Positions 6,758 through 15,282 are shown, numbered from the stretch's first letter. The stretch: DNA of 64,000 nt from JAMXLJ01 sp036558745 (GCA_036558745.1 DATBEZ010000040.1:62001-126000); one strand, 5' to 3'. The notes: generated by a model not told the origin, from the letters alone. Numbers and translations: made by a program.

Positions 6758-8923
6758 ATGGCGATCGGGATCACCGAGGAGCACGAGGCGCTCCACCAGG
6801 CCGTCCGCGGGTGGGTGGAGCGTCATTGCCCGCCGTCCGCGCCGCGTGCGCTGCTGGACGCGGACCACGAGGAGATGCCCGCGTTCTGGGCCGGCCTGGC
6901 CGAGCAGGGGTGGCTGGGCGTCCATGTCGACGAGGCGCTGGGCGGCGAGGGCTACGGCATGCCGGAGCTCGTCGTCGTGCTCGAGGAGCTCGGGCGCGCG
7001 GCCGCGCCCGGTCCGTTCCTTCCGACCGTGCTCGCGGCCGCGGTCCTGCAGGCCGCGGGCAAGGAGGTGGCGGGGGAGCTCTTGCCGTCGCTCGCGTCCG
7101 GGACGACGGTCGGCGCGGTCGCGCTCTCGGGCGCGCTCGACGTCGCGCCGGCACCCGACGGCCTGCGGGTGTCGGGCACCGTCGCGCCGGTCGTCTCCGG
7201 TCACCTCGCGGGCTTGCTCGTCGTTCAGGCCGGGGACGCGTGGTGCGTGCTGCTCGGCGACGAGTTCCAGGCGCGCGAGCGGGAGAGCCTCGACCTGGGC
7301 CGGCGCGTCGCCGAGGTCACCGTCGCCGACGTGGTCGTCCCGGCGGGTCGCGTCCTTGCCGACGTCACCACCGAGCGCGTGCGCGACCTCGCGGCGGTGT
7401 TGTTCTCGGCCGAGGCCGTCGGCGGCGCGCAATGGTGCGTCGAGACGTCGGCGGAGTACGCCAAGGTCCGGGAGCAGTTCGGTCGGCCGATCGGACAGTT
7501 CCAGGGTCCCAAGCACCGATGTGCGGAGATGCTGGCCCAGACCGAGCTGGCGCGCGCCGCGGTGTGGGACGCGGCCCGGGCCGTCGAGGAGCCCGAAGTG
7601 ACCGCGCTCACGACCAGCGCGGCTGCCGCGCTCGCGGTCGACGCGTTCACACGCTGCGCGAAGGACTGCATCCAGAACCACGGCGGGATCGGGTTCACGT
7701 GGGAGCACGACGCGCACATGTACCTCCGACGCGCGCTCGTCACGCGCCAGCTGCTCGGCGTGAGCTCGACGTGGCGCGTGCGCGCGGCGCGTCTCGCGCT
7801 CGAGGGAGCGCGCCGTACGCTGACCGTCGCGTTGCCTCCGGAAGCCGAGGTCATGCGCGACGAGCTGCGCGCGTTCCTCGCCGAGCTGAAGGACCTCGAC
7901 GGGCAGGAGCGGCGCAACCGGCTCGCGGAGGCCGGCTACGTGGTGCCGAACTGGCCGCGTCCCTGGGGCCGCGACGCCGACGCGCTGGAGCAGCTGGTCA
8001 TCGCCGACGAGATGCGCGCCGCGAAGGTCCGGCTGCCGTCGATCGCGGTCGGCGCGTGGGCGCTGCCGAACCTCATCGTCTATGGCACGCCCGAGCAGCA
8101 GGAGCGCTGGATCATGCCGACACTGCGCGGCGAGATCGCGTGGTGCCAGCTGTTCAGCGAGCCCGGCGCGGGATCCGACCTCGCGTCGTTGACGACGCGC
8201 GCGACGCGCATCGAGGGCGGGTGGCTCCTGAACGGCCAGAAGGTGTGGACGTCGATGGCCCGCGAGGCCGACTGGGGCATCTGCCTCGCCCGCACCGACC
8301 CCGACGCGCCGAAGCACGCGGGCATCAGCTGCTTCATGCTCGACATGCAGACGCCGGGCATCGACATCCGCCCGCTTCGCGAGCTCACCGGCGAGGCCTG
8401 GTTCAACGAGGTGTTCTTCAACGACGTGTTCGTCCCCGACGACTGCCTGGTCGGCGCGGAGCACGACGGCTGGCGCGCGGCGCGCACCACGCTCGCGAAC
8501 GAGCGCGTGTTCATGGGCAGCGGCTCGTCGATCGGCTACGGCGTGGAGGGACTGCTCCGGCTGCTGCGCGAGACCGGTGCGGTGGAGAGCGAGGTCGCGC
8601 TCGACGAGGTCGGAGGCTTCGTCTGCGAGGCGCACGCGCTCGCGGTGCTGGGGTTCCGTCTGACGCTGAAGGCGCTGGCCGGCGCGGATCCGAGCGGGTC
8701 CGAGGCCGCGGTGCGCAAGCTCCTCGGCGCCGAGCACGACCAGCGGGTGCAGGAGGTCGGCCTCGAGATGCTCGGCCCCGCGGGTGTGATCCCCGACGGC
8801 GACGCCAACATGTGGGTGCACGGCTTTCTGTTCAACCGGTGCCTCACGATCGCCGGCGGCACCACCGACGTGCAGCGCAACGTCATCGCCGAACGCCTCC
8901 TCGGTCTCCCGCGCGACCCGTAG
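6758..8923 (+). CDS. Double-domain acyl-CoA dehydrogenase, FadE34-like
   Basis: FAD-dependent acyl-CoA dehydrogenase of 721 residues made of two fused ACAD domains, as in mycobacterial FadE34 (ChsE3), which acts on steroid side-chain CoA esters. Residues about 1-355 form the first domain (REQFGRPIGQFQ, IQNHGGIGFTWEHDAHMYL). Residues about 365-721 form the second (LFSEPGAGSDLASL, NGQKVWTS, FNEVFFNDV, TIAGGTTDVQRN). A fused pair mimics the alpha2-beta2 ACAD tetramers typical of steroid degradation. Transcription probably starts at or next to the ATG and is under operator site 2. It converges on the acyl-CoA ligase gene at 8992, with a strong terminator between them. Confidence 0.9.
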   Translation: MAIGITEEHEALHQAVRGWVERHCPPSAPRALLDADHEEMPAFWAGLAEQGWLGVHVDEALGGEGYGMPELVVVLEELGRAAAPGPFLPTVLAAAVLQAAGKEVAGELLPSLASGTTVGAVALSGALDVAPAPDGLRVSGTVAPVVSGHLAGLLVVQAGDAWCVLLGDEFQARERESLDLGRRVAEVTVADVVVPAGRVLADVTTERVRDLAAVLFSAEAVGGAQWCVETSAEYAKVREQFGRPIGQFQGPKHRCAEMLAQTELARAAVWDAARAVEEPEVTALTTSAAAALAVDAFTRCAKDCIQNHGGIGFTWEHDAHMYLRRALVTRQLLGVSSTWRVRAARLALEGARRTLTVALPPEAEVMRDELRAFLAELKDLDGQERRNRLAEAGYVVPNWPRPWGRDADALEQLVIADEMRAAKVRLPSIAVGAWALPNLIVYGTPEQQERWIMPTLRGEIAWCQLFSEPGAGSDLASLTTRATRIEGGWLLNGQKVWTSMAREADWGICLARTDPDAPKHAGISCFMLDMQTPGIDIRPLRELTGEAWFNEVFFNDVFVPDDCLVGAEHDGWRAARTTLANERVFMGSGSSIGYGVEGLLRLLRETGAVESEVALDEVGGFVCEAHALAVLGFRLTLKALAGADPSGSEAAVRKLLGAEHDQRVQEVGLEMLGPAGVIPDGDANMWVHGFLFNRCLTIAGGTTDVQRNVIAERLLGLPRDP

Positions 8924-8941
8924 TCCCGTCGAACCCTCCCG

Positions 8942-8986
8942 AGTTGGGACGAATTCCGCGTCATGCAGCAGGAAATCGTCCCAACT
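8942..8986. terminator. Bidirectional terminator between convergent genes
   Basis: AGTTGGGACGA (8942-8952) pairs perfectly with TCGTCCCAACT (8976-8986), and after one mismatch ATTCC pairs further with GGAA, giving a stem of about 15 bp and a loop of 13. It lies exactly between the two convergent stop codons. Confidence 0.75.
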
Positions 8987-8991
8987 GAGCG

Positions 8992-10626
8992 CTACGAGTC
9001 GGGCGACTCGTCGCGGAGGCGTTGGCGCAGCTCGAACTTCTTGACCTTGCCCGACGGCGTGCGCGGCAGCTCGTCGATGTCGCGCACCTCCTCGGGCCAT
9101 TTCTGACGGGCGAGCCCGGCGTGCTCCATGTGCGCGCGCACGTCGAGCACCGACGGAGCGGTCGCACCGGGACGGGAGCGTACGAACGCGCACACGTGCT
9201 CACCGAGGCGCACGTCGGGCGCGGCGACGACTGCGACCTCGGCGACGCCGTCCATGCGCAGCAGCAGCTCCTCGACCTCCGCGGCGCTGATGTTCTCACC
9301 GCCGCGGATGATGATGTCCTTCTTGCGGTCGGTGATGGCGAGGTACCCGTCGGCATCCAGCACGCCGATGTCACCGCTCGCGTACCAGCCCTCGGGGTCG
9401 AACACCGACTCGGTCAACGAAGGATCCACGTACCCGACGCAGAGGTCGGGACCGCGGCTCCAGACCTCGCCGGGCTCGCCGATCCCGACTTCCTGACCCT
9501 GCTCGTCGACGAGACGGATCTCGACACCGGGCAGCGCGCGCCCGTCGGTGGTGTTGCGCTTCGCGCGCGGCTCCTCGTGGGACGCGCCGGTGGTCGACGG
9601 ATGCTCGGTGGAGCCGTACGAGCGCGTGATGGTGATGCCCAACGCCTCCGCCCGCTCCGCGACCGCGATCGGCACGGCCGAGCCGCCGAGTCCGATCGCG
9701 CCCATGAGCTCGTGATGGCGCGGCGTGCACGTCGGGTCGTCGAGCAGGCTCTGCAAGAAGTACGTCGAACCGCTTCCCGCGGTCAGGTCGGCCTCGAGCA
9801 TCGCGGCGAGGACGGTGGCTGGATCCCACACGTCGGTGAGGTGGACGGACTGGCCGCGCACGAGCGGCGTCAGCAACCCCGCCTGCATGCCGATGGCGTG
9901 CCCGACGGGCGCGCCCACCATCATCGGGTGCGCACTCGGGTTCGCGTTCATCTCGACGACCTGGTGCATCTCGCCGACGAGCGTGCGGTGGGTGTGGACG
10001 ACGCCCTTCGCGTTCGCGGTCGTGCCCGACGTGTAGCCCACGACCGCGGGCGCGTCGGGATCGGGTGTGCGCGGGCGATCGATGCGCTCACCGGAGAGCA
10101 GCGCACCGAAGGCCGTCGTGTCGCCGGGTACCTCGTCGCCGACGACCGCGACGAGCTCGAGTGCCGGGAGGTCGCCGCGCATCGACGCGAGACCCGCGAG
10201 GTAGTCGTTGTGCCCGAAGCGATCGGCGGTGATGAGGGCTCGCGCACCCGTCTCGCGAAGGATGTGACGTAGCTCCTTCGGGCCGTAGAAGTGCACGACC
10301 GGGACGAGCACGCCGCCGAGGAGGCTCACCCCGTAGAACGTCACCGCGGCCTCGATCCAGTTCGGGATCTGGAACGCGATCACGTCGCCGGTGCCGAAGC
10401 CGCGTGCCTCGAGCCCGCCCGCGAGCTGCAGCGCGCGCTCGCGCAGGTCGCCGATCGTCGTGTGCGCGGGGCGTTGGCGCGACCACACGCGGAACGTCAG
10501 CTCGGGATGGACGGTGAGCCCTTCCCAGACGAGGTCCGCAAGCGTCTCGTCGGTCCAGAGTCGTTCCCGCCGGTAGCGGCGAACCAGCTCCTCCGGAACC
10601 TTGCGCAGCTGCCAATCGGGCACCAT
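8992..10626 (-). CDS. Acyl-CoA synthetase (AMP-dependent ligase)
   Basis: ANL-superfamily ligase of 544 residues that activates a carboxylic acid to acyl-AMP and then acyl-CoA. The P-loop is GYTSGTTANAKGV, motif A5 is SYGSTEHPS, A8 is YASGDIGVLDADGYLAITDRKKDI, and the A10 lysine is present in TPSGKVKKFEL. A full N-terminal domain and the C-terminal lid are visible. ATG 10626 is preferred over GTG 10635 because TACTGT lies seven bases before it on the minus strand. Operator site 3 is 29 bp upstream and is shared with the divergent MaoC operon. A steroid or branched acid substrate is inferred from the neighbours only. Confidence 0.88.
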   Translation of the reverse strand: MVPDWQLRKVPEELVRRYRRERLWTDETLADLVWEGLTVHPELTFRVWSRQRPAHTTIGDLRERALQLAGGLEARGFGTGDVIAFQIPNWIEAAVTFYGVSLLGGVLVPVVHFYGPKELRHILRETGARALITADRFGHNDYLAGLASMRGDLPALELVAVVGDEVPGDTTAFGALLSGERIDRPRTPDPDAPAVVGYTSGTTANAKGVVHTHRTLVGEMHQVVEMNANPSAHPMMVGAPVGHAIGMQAGLLTPLVRGQSVHLTDVWDPATVLAAMLEADLTAGSGSTYFLQSLLDDPTCTPRHHELMGAIGLGGSAVPIAVAERAEALGITITRSYGSTEHPSTTGASHEEPRAKRNTTDGRALPGVEIRLVDEQGQEVGIGEPGEVWSRGPDLCVGYVDPSLTESVFDPEGWYASGDIGVLDADGYLAITDRKKDIIIRGGENISAAEVEELLLRMDGVAEVAVVAAPDVRLGEHVCAFVRSRPGATAPSVLDVRAHMEHAGLARQKWPEEVRDIDELPRTPSGKVKKFELRQRLRDESPDS

Positions 10627-10633
10627 GCTCGGC

Positions 10634-10639
10634 ACAGTA
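10634..10639 (-). promoter_or_regulatory. Predicted -10 box (TACTGT), leaderless
   Basis: On the minus strand TACTGT, seven bases, ATG 10626. A half-site of the operator at 10656-10673 falls at the -35 position (17-bp spacer). Confidence 0.45.
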
Positions 10640-10655
10640 CCGCCGTCGACGCGAA

Positions 10656-10673
10656 GTTGACAGTGGCGTCAGG
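10656..10673. promoter_or_regulatory. Palindromic operator, site 3
   Basis: GTTGAC-AGTGGC-GTCAGG holds the perfect core TGAC-N6-GTCA. It is in the divergent gap between the acyl-CoA ligase (start 10626) and the MaoC-Ltp2 operon (start 10818), so it may control both. Confidence 0.75.
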
Positions 10674-10817
10674 AAACGGGTAGCACAACGCTCCCGGATC
10701 TGCACCGACGGCGCCGGCGTGACGTGCACGCGCACAAACCGTGCGCGCGACGACGCGTCGGGCGGAAGCCGGAAGCGGCGTGGAGCGTCGCACGACGACA
10801 CAACGAGGAGCGCGGCG

Positions 10818-11249
10818 ATGGCCGAGCAGAAGCTGTTCTACGAGGACGTGAAGGAGGGCGACACCGCCCCCGAGTTCTCGCACCAGCTCACCCGCACCGA
10901 TCTCGTGATGTACGCGGGCGCGTCGGGCGACTTCAACCCGATGCACACCGACGAGGTCGCGGCGAAGGAGGCCGGCCTGCCGAGCGTCTTCGGCCACGGC
11001 ATGTTCACGGCCGGCATCCTCGGCAAGGCGCTCACCGACTACGTGGGCGTCGGCAACCTCAAGACCTACAAGGTGCGCTTCACGAAGCAGACCTGGCCGG
11101 GCGAGACCCTCACGACGAGGATCAGCGTGACCGGCAAGCGCGACGAGGGCGGTCAGCACCTGGTCGACCTCGAGTGCCAGGTGGTGAACGAGAGCGGCGA
11201 GTCGAAGATCGCGGGCGAGGCGACGGCGTCGCTGCCGAGCCGGGTCTGA
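10818..11249 (+). CDS. MaoC-family (hot-dog) enoyl-CoA hydratase
   Basis: MaoC-like dehydratase/hydratase of 143 residues. The hydratase motif is in SGDFNPMHTDEVAAKEAG followed by GHGMFTAG, with the catalytic Asp/His pair of the family. Single hot-dog domain, so it should dimerise or pair with a second subunit. In mycobacterial steroid side-chain degradation a MaoC protein (ChsH1) pairs with a MaoC-DUF35 protein (ChsH2) and the product goes to the aldolase Ltp2. Here DUF35 and Ltp2-like genes follow directly. The first gene of a five-gene operon; GAGGAG upstream of ATG 10818 is the likely ribosome site. Confidence 0.88.
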   Translation: MAEQKLFYEDVKEGDTAPEFSHQLTRTDLVMYAGASGDFNPMHTDEVAAKEAGLPSVFGHGMFTAGILGKALTDYVGVGNLKTYKVRFTKQTWPGETLTTRISVTGKRDEGGQHLVDLECQVVNESGESKIAGEATASLPSRV

Positions 11250-11267
11250 TCGGACGGCACGACCGCC

Positions 11268-11687
11268 ATGACGGCACCCGCGATGCGCTTCGACCTCCCC
11301 ATGCCCGACAACGAGACGAAGCCGTTCTGGGACGCCGCGCGCGACGGGAAGCTGCTCGTGAAGCGCTGCGGCGAGTGCGGCGCGTTCCACTTCTATCCCC
11401 GTCCGTTCTGCCCGCGGTGCTGGAGCGAGGACGTGTCGTGGATCGAGGCGAGCGGGACCGGCGCGCTCTACACATGGTCGGTGGTGCACGTGAACGACCT
11501 GCCGCCGTTTCCGGAGCGAGTGCCCTACGTCGCCGCGATCGTCGAGCTCGAGGAAGGCCCGCGCATCATGACGAACGTCGTCGACTGCGAGTTCGACGCG
11601 TTGCGCGTCGGCATGCCGCTCCAGGTCACGTTCCGCCCGACCAGCGACGAGTTCACCCTCCCGCTGTTCCGTCCCGCGCCGGCGTGA
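11268..11687 (+). CDS. DUF35 protein (zinc ribbon plus OB-fold), first of two
   Basis: Small DUF35 protein of 139 residues. A rubredoxin-like zinc ribbon CGECGAFHFYPRPFCPRCW (two CxxC pairs) lies near residues 34-52, followed by an OB-fold that includes GTGALYTWSVVH and ends LPLFRPA. Such proteins are obligate partners of thiolase-like enzymes, as with the DUF35 domain of ChsH2 and Ltp2. It starts 18 bp after the MaoC stop. A second DUF35 gene follows two genes later, so one copy may serve the hydratase and the other the aldolase. Which one partners the downstream Ltp2-like protein is not known. Confidence 0.87.
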   Translation: MTAPAMRFDLPMPDNETKPFWDAARDGKLLVKRCGECGAFHFYPRPFCPRCWSEDVSWIEASGTGALYTWSVVHVNDLPPFPERVPYVAAIVELEEGPRIMTNVVDCEFDALRVGMPLQVTFRPTSDEFTLPLFRPAPA

Positions 11688-11745
11688 TCCGGGGGACGTG
11701 TCCCCGCCCGGTGACGTCGGCCGGTCGCGCCCGGAGGTCGACGCC

Positions 11746-12087
11746 ATGAGCTACCAGGACTTCAACTTCCCGTTCGAAGGTCCGCTGCACGAGGTGTTCC
11801 CGGCGCTGCACGCGGCCCAGAACTCCTACATGGCGCAGATCGACTCGTTGCAGGCGCCGGATCGCAAGACGCACGAGCTGATCCGGATGGTGTGCACGGT
11901 GATCCGCCGCAACCCGCCGGGGATCGAGCGTCACGCGATGCTGGCCCGCGAGGTCGGCGCGTCGTGGGAGGAGATCCTCGGATCGATCATGCTCACGATC
12001 CCGAGCAACGGTCTGCTCGCCGCCGTCCAGGCGATCCCATCCGCACGGCGCGGTTTCGACGCCGCACCGCCGACCGAGGACGACTGA
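11746..12087 (+). CDS. Carboxymuconolactone decarboxylase-like small protein
   Basis: Protein of 113 residues with the helical pattern of the CMD/AhpD family: ELIRMVCTVIRRNPPGIERH then AREVGASWEEILGSIML. The CxxC pair of AhpD-type peroxidases is absent; there is one Cys in the first motif and a conserved His in IERHAML. It therefore probably does not act as an AhpD-type peroxidase. It lies inside the MaoC-DUF35-Ltp2 operon, 58 bp after the first DUF35 gene and one base before the second. A role in the same degradation step is inferred from position only. Confidence 0.72.
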   Translation: MSYQDFNFPFEGPLHEVFPALHAAQNSYMAQIDSLQAPDRKTHELIRMVCTVIRRNPPGIERHAMLAREVGASWEEILGSIMLTIPSNGLLAAVQAIPSARRGFDAAPPTEDD

Positions 12088-12088
12088 C

Positions 12089-12544
12089 ATGACCGCCGAG
12101 GCCACCGCGGCCGACACGACACCGGCACCGTTCCGGATCCTGCCGCGCATCGATGATCGCAATCGCTTCTTCTGGACGTCGGGTGCCGACGGCCGGCTGC
12201 GCTTCCTCCGTTGTCAGGACTGCGGCTACTTCGTGCACCCACCGATTCCTCTCTGTCCGAAGTGTCACTCGAAGGACGTCGCGCCGGAGGCGGTGTCGGG
12301 CCGAGCGACGGTCGCGACGTACACCATCAACCACCAGCCCTGGATGCCGGGGTTGGAGCCGCCGTTCGTCGTCGCGATCGTCGAGATCGAGGAGCAGCCG
12401 GACGTGCGGTTGACGACCAACATCGTCAACTGCGCGCCCGACGACGTCCGCAGCGGCATGCCCGTCACGGTGCTGTTCGAGCATCACCCCGACGAGCCCG
12501 ACGACGTGTACCTCCCGTTGTTCGAGCCCGCGAAGGGTGCGTGA
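12089..12544 (+). CDS. DUF35 protein (zinc ribbon plus OB-fold), second of two
   Basis: Protein of 151 residues. A zinc ribbon CQDCGYFVHPPIPLCPKC near residues 42-59 is followed by an OB-fold (ATVATYTINHQPW, PPFVVAIVEIEEQ) and ends LPLFEPAKG. It resembles the first DUF35 protein but is clearly diverged. The stop codon overlaps the start of the next gene (TGATG), which signals translational coupling with the Ltp2-like thiolase. This makes it the likely direct partner of that enzyme, as the ChsH2 DUF35 domain is for Ltp2. Confidence 0.88.
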   Translation: MTAEATAADTTPAPFRILPRIDDRNRFFWTSGADGRLRFLRCQDCGYFVHPPIPLCPKCHSKDVAPEAVSGRATVATYTINHQPWMPGLEPPFVVAIVEIEEQPDVRLTTNIVNCAPDDVRSGMPVTVLFEHHPDEPDDVYLPLFEPAKGA

Positions 12545-13764
12545 TGGCGAAGAGCGATGAGATCCTCGAGCGGCGTGCGTGCATCACGGGCATCGGTCAG
12601 TCGGTGATCGGCCGCCGGCTCTTTCGCGATCCGCTCGAGCTCACGATCGACGCCGTGCTCGCCGCGGTCGAGGACGCCGGCCTCACGACGGACGACATCG
12701 ACGGTCTGTCGACCTACCCGGGCCCGATGGAGGTGCCGCCGGGTTTCTCCGGTGCAGGCGCGTACGACGTCATGGACGCGCTGCGCCTCTCGGTCGGCTG
12801 GTACGGGAGCGGACTCGAGACGTCGGGTCAGTGCGGATCGGTGATCAACGCGTGCATGGCCGTGGCGACGGGTCTCGCGCGCCACGTCGTGTGCTTCCGC
12901 AGCGTGTGGGAGGGCAGCGCGCAGGGGAGCAAGGGTCGGGCCGCGGTCATGCCCGGCGGCGGCGACGGTGGCGCGGCGCGCATCCCCCGCGCCGGCGGGT
13001 TCCAGCAGTGGACGTTGCCGTTCTCGGCACCGTCGGCCGCGATCTGGATCGCGATGTTCGCCCAGCGACACTTCGACCGCTACGGCACGACGCGCGAGCA
13101 GCTCGCGCAGATCGCGCTGAACGGGCGCAAGAACGCGGCGTTGAACCCGAACGCGATCTACACCGACCCGATGTCGATGGACGACTACTTCGCGGCCCGA
13201 ATGATCAGCACGCCCTTCTGTCTCTACGACTGCGACGTGCCCTGCGACGGCGCGACCGCGTTCGTGGTCTCGCACGTCGATGCCGCCGCCGACACCCGCA
13301 AGACGCCGATTCACATCGAGGCGGTCGGCGCCGCGATCCGCGGACGCCCGTCGTGGGACCAGTTCGACGATCTCTCGACGATGTCGAACCGCGACGCGGC
13401 AGCGCAGCTCTGGACGCGAACCGACCTCAAGCCGTCCGACGTGCAGCTGGTCGAGGCCTACGACGGGTTCAGCTTCATCACGCTCAGCTGGCTGGAGGCG
13501 CTCGGTCTGTGCAAGGTGGGAGAGGGCGGACCGTTCATCGAGGGCGGTACGCGGATCGCGCGTGACGGCGAGCTCCCGCTGAACACGCACGGCGGACAGC
13601 TGTCGGCCGGGCGTCTGCACGGCTACGGCTTCCTTCACGAGGCGTGTGTCCAGCTGTGGGGCGAAGGCGGCGCGCGCCAGGTGCCGCGCCGGCCCGAGGT
13701 CGCGGTCGCCGGAGTCGGTGGCGGCAACACCTGCGGCTGCCTGCTCCTGACGCACCGCAACTGA
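12544..13764 (+). CDS. Thiolase-superfamily protein, Ltp2-like (retro-aldolase candidate)
   Basis: Thiolase-fold protein of 406 residues, similar in pattern to lipid-transfer/SCP2-type thiolases. In mycobacteria Ltp2 with a DUF35 partner does a retro-aldol cleavage in steroid side-chain degradation, using tyrosines rather than the thiolase Cys. Here tyrosines stand in VEAYDGFSF and in HGYGFLHE, the expected regions. A Cys (residue 97, GQCGS) is near the nucleophile position, so the sequence alone does not decide between thiolase and aldolase. Context (adjacent DUF35 and MaoC, overlapping starts) favours the aldolase role. It ends the operon. Confidence 0.82.
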   Translation: MAKSDEILERRACITGIGQSVIGRRLFRDPLELTIDAVLAAVEDAGLTTDDIDGLSTYPGPMEVPPGFSGAGAYDVMDALRLSVGWYGSGLETSGQCGSVINACMAVATGLARHVVCFRSVWEGSAQGSKGRAAVMPGGGDGGAARIPRAGGFQQWTLPFSAPSAAIWIAMFAQRHFDRYGTTREQLAQIALNGRKNAALNPNAIYTDPMSMDDYFAARMISTPFCLYDCDVPCDGATAFVVSHVDAAADTRKTPIHIEAVGAAIRGRPSWDQFDDLSTMSNRDAAAQLWTRTDLKPSDVQLVEAYDGFSFITLSWLEALGLCKVGEGGPFIEGGTRIARDGELPLNTHGGQLSAGRLHGYGFLHEACVQLWGEGGARQVPRRPEVAVAGVGGGNTCGCLLLTHRN

Positions 13765-13837
13765 CGCGGCGCCCCAGGTAGGACGCGTCATCCAGCAGGC
13801 ATCGGAGCTTGCACCGTCGCCGTGTCGTGCTGTTGGC

Positions 13838-13882
13838 GGAGGAGCGGCGAGCCTGCGAGCGCGGCCAGAGACTCAGCCGAGC
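13838..13882. repeat. Interspersed repeat also present at 22130-22173
   Basis: A block beginning GGAGCGGCG and containing TGCGAGCGCG then CAGCC recurs with few differences at 22130-22173. The right end enters the last codons of the acyl-CoA dehydrogenase at 13873. Confidence 0.5.
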
Positions 13883-14991
13883 ACGATCCCGGCGAGCTCT
13901 TCGAGGTGCTCGTCGGTCCCGCCACCGACGCGCTGCAGCGACATCAGCCGCTTCAGGTACAGGTGGATGTCGTGCTCCCACGTGAAGCCGATACCCGCGA
14001 ACACCTGCACCGCGTTCGCGCCGACTCGGTACAGCTCGTCCGACGCGAAGGCCTTGGCCATCGTCGCGGCGCGGTGGAGCTCGGCCGGTGCGGCGGCGTC
14101 GGCTGCCCAGCACGCGTAGTACCCGCCAGCGCGTGCGAGCTCGACCGCGCGAAGCATGTCGGCGCACAGGTGCTGCACGGCCTGGAACGACCCGATCGGC
14201 CGATCGAACTGGACCCGCTCGCGTCCGTAGTCGACCGCGAGCTCGAGCGCGCGCTGCCCGGCGCCCACCCCGTCGACGACCGCCGCGACTGCGAGGCGGT
14301 CGAGGGTCGTCGTCACCGCGTCGACAACGGTCTCGTCGTCGCCGAGCCGCCAGCCGCGTGCGCCGTCGAGCCGGACCGTGCCCTCCTTGCTCGTGCCGTC
14401 GACGGTCGGCGTCGGTTCGACGGTGAGCGCGTCGTCGCCTCCGTCCACGGCGAAGACCGCGAGCGCGTCGCCCGCGCGTGCAGTCACGAGGTAGAGGTTC
14501 GCCGCTGCCGCGTCGGGGACATGCACTTTCGCTCCCCTGAGCTCCCACTGGTCGCCCGATTGCGTCGCGGTCGTTGCCGGGTGCCGCCAGTCGTAGCGGT
14601 GACCCGCCTCGAGCACTCCGACCGTCCCGACGGTCTCGCCCGACGCGAGGCCGGGGAGCAGGAAGCGGTGCTCGCGCGGACCGCCGGCCGCGAGCACCAG
14701 GCTGACCGCGCCGATCGCCGACGCGCGGTATGGGCCGGGGTGCACCACACGTCCGAGCTCCTCGAGCACCACCGCGGCGTCGACCATCCCCATGCCCGCG
14801 CCGCCGTGTGCCTCCGGCACGAGCAGCCCCGTCACGCCGAGCCCTGCGAGTCCCCGCCACACCGCGTCCGTCGTGCCCCGTGCGTCGTCGAGCATCGAGC
14901 GCACGTAGGGCGCGACCGGCGCCCGCTCCGCGAGGAAGCGGCGCACGGTCTCCCGCAGCAGCTCCTGGTCTGCCGAGAACTCGAAGTCCAT
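13873..14991 (-). CDS. Acyl-CoA dehydrogenase, divergent small-type
   Basis: ACAD-family protein of 372 residues. The N-terminal helical domain, central beta domain and C-terminal domain (RERVQFDRPIGSFQAVQH, VFAGIGFTWEHDIHLYLKR) are all present. It resembles the FAD-poor or partner subunits of steroid ACAD heterotetramers (ChsE-type). The divergently transcribed ACAD at 15283 carries the strong FAD and substrate motifs, so the two may form an alpha2-beta2 enzyme, though they are not in one operon. ATG 14991 is chosen; a GTG 18 bp upstream gives VSERDDM, a sequence that also precedes the ACAD at 33212 and derives from an interspersed repeat. Confidence 0.85.
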   Translation of the reverse strand: MDFEFSADQELLRETVRRFLAERAPVAPYVRSMLDDARGTTDAVWRGLAGLGVTGLLVPEAHGGAGMGMVDAAVVLEELGRVVHPGPYRASAIGAVSLVLAAGGPREHRFLLPGLASGETVGTVGVLEAGHRYDWRHPATTATQSGDQWELRGAKVHVPDAAAANLYLVTARAGDALAVFAVDGGDDALTVEPTPTVDGTSKEGTVRLDGARGWRLGDDETVVDAVTTTLDRLAVAAVVDGVGAGQRALELAVDYGRERVQFDRPIGSFQAVQHLCADMLRAVELARAGGYYACWAADAAAPAELHRAATMAKAFASDELYRVGANAVQVFAGIGFTWEHDIHLYLKRLMSLQRVGGGTDEHLEELAGIVLG

Positions 14992-15046
14992 GTCGTCTCG
15001 CTCGCTCACTTCCGTGCGGGCTCGGGAGTTGGCCCTGCGTGGCGCG

Positions 15047-15136
15047 GGTCGTTCGCTCGCTGGCGAGTGACCTGCGCTCCTTCGTCGCTCCGGTCGTTCG
15101 CTCGCTGGCGAGTGACCTGCGCTCCTTCGTCGCTCC
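15047..15136. repeat. Perfect tandem repeat, 45 bp twice
   Basis: Copies at 15047-15091 and 15092-15136 are identical, each beginning GGTCGTTCGCTCGCTGGCGA. The unit resembles parts of the larger repeats at 29327-29499 and 33213-33383. It fills part of the divergent gap between two acyl-CoA dehydrogenase genes. Confidence 0.95.
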
Positions 15137-15243
15137 GTCACCGCACCGGGTTCGGGGCGTGGTGCGGACGCTTCAATGAAACGTGGCTACCGCTCGGCGA
15201 GAGTCAGCGTTCCATGAAACGTATCGTGCAGCCGGCTTCCCGA

Positions 15244-15261
15244 CCTGACGGGGGCGTCAGG
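15244..15261. promoter_or_regulatory. Palindromic operator, site 4
   Basis: CCTGAC-GGGGGC-GTCAGG, a perfect inverted repeat. It ends 21 bp before ATG 15283 and its left half lies at the -35 position of the TAGGGT box. Confidence 0.78.
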
Positions 15262-15269
15262 CTAGCGAG

Positions 15270-15275
15270 TAGGGT
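15270..15275 (+). promoter_or_regulatory. Predicted -10 box (TAGGGT), leaderless
   Basis: TAGGGT, seven bases, ATG 15283. Spacing to the operator matches the promoter at 6745. Confidence 0.5.
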
Positions 15276-15282
15276 CGCCGGC

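Noticed and set aside
15047..15136. Insertion sequence ends
   Set aside because: The 45-bp copies are direct and adjacent, with no transposase or internal gene.
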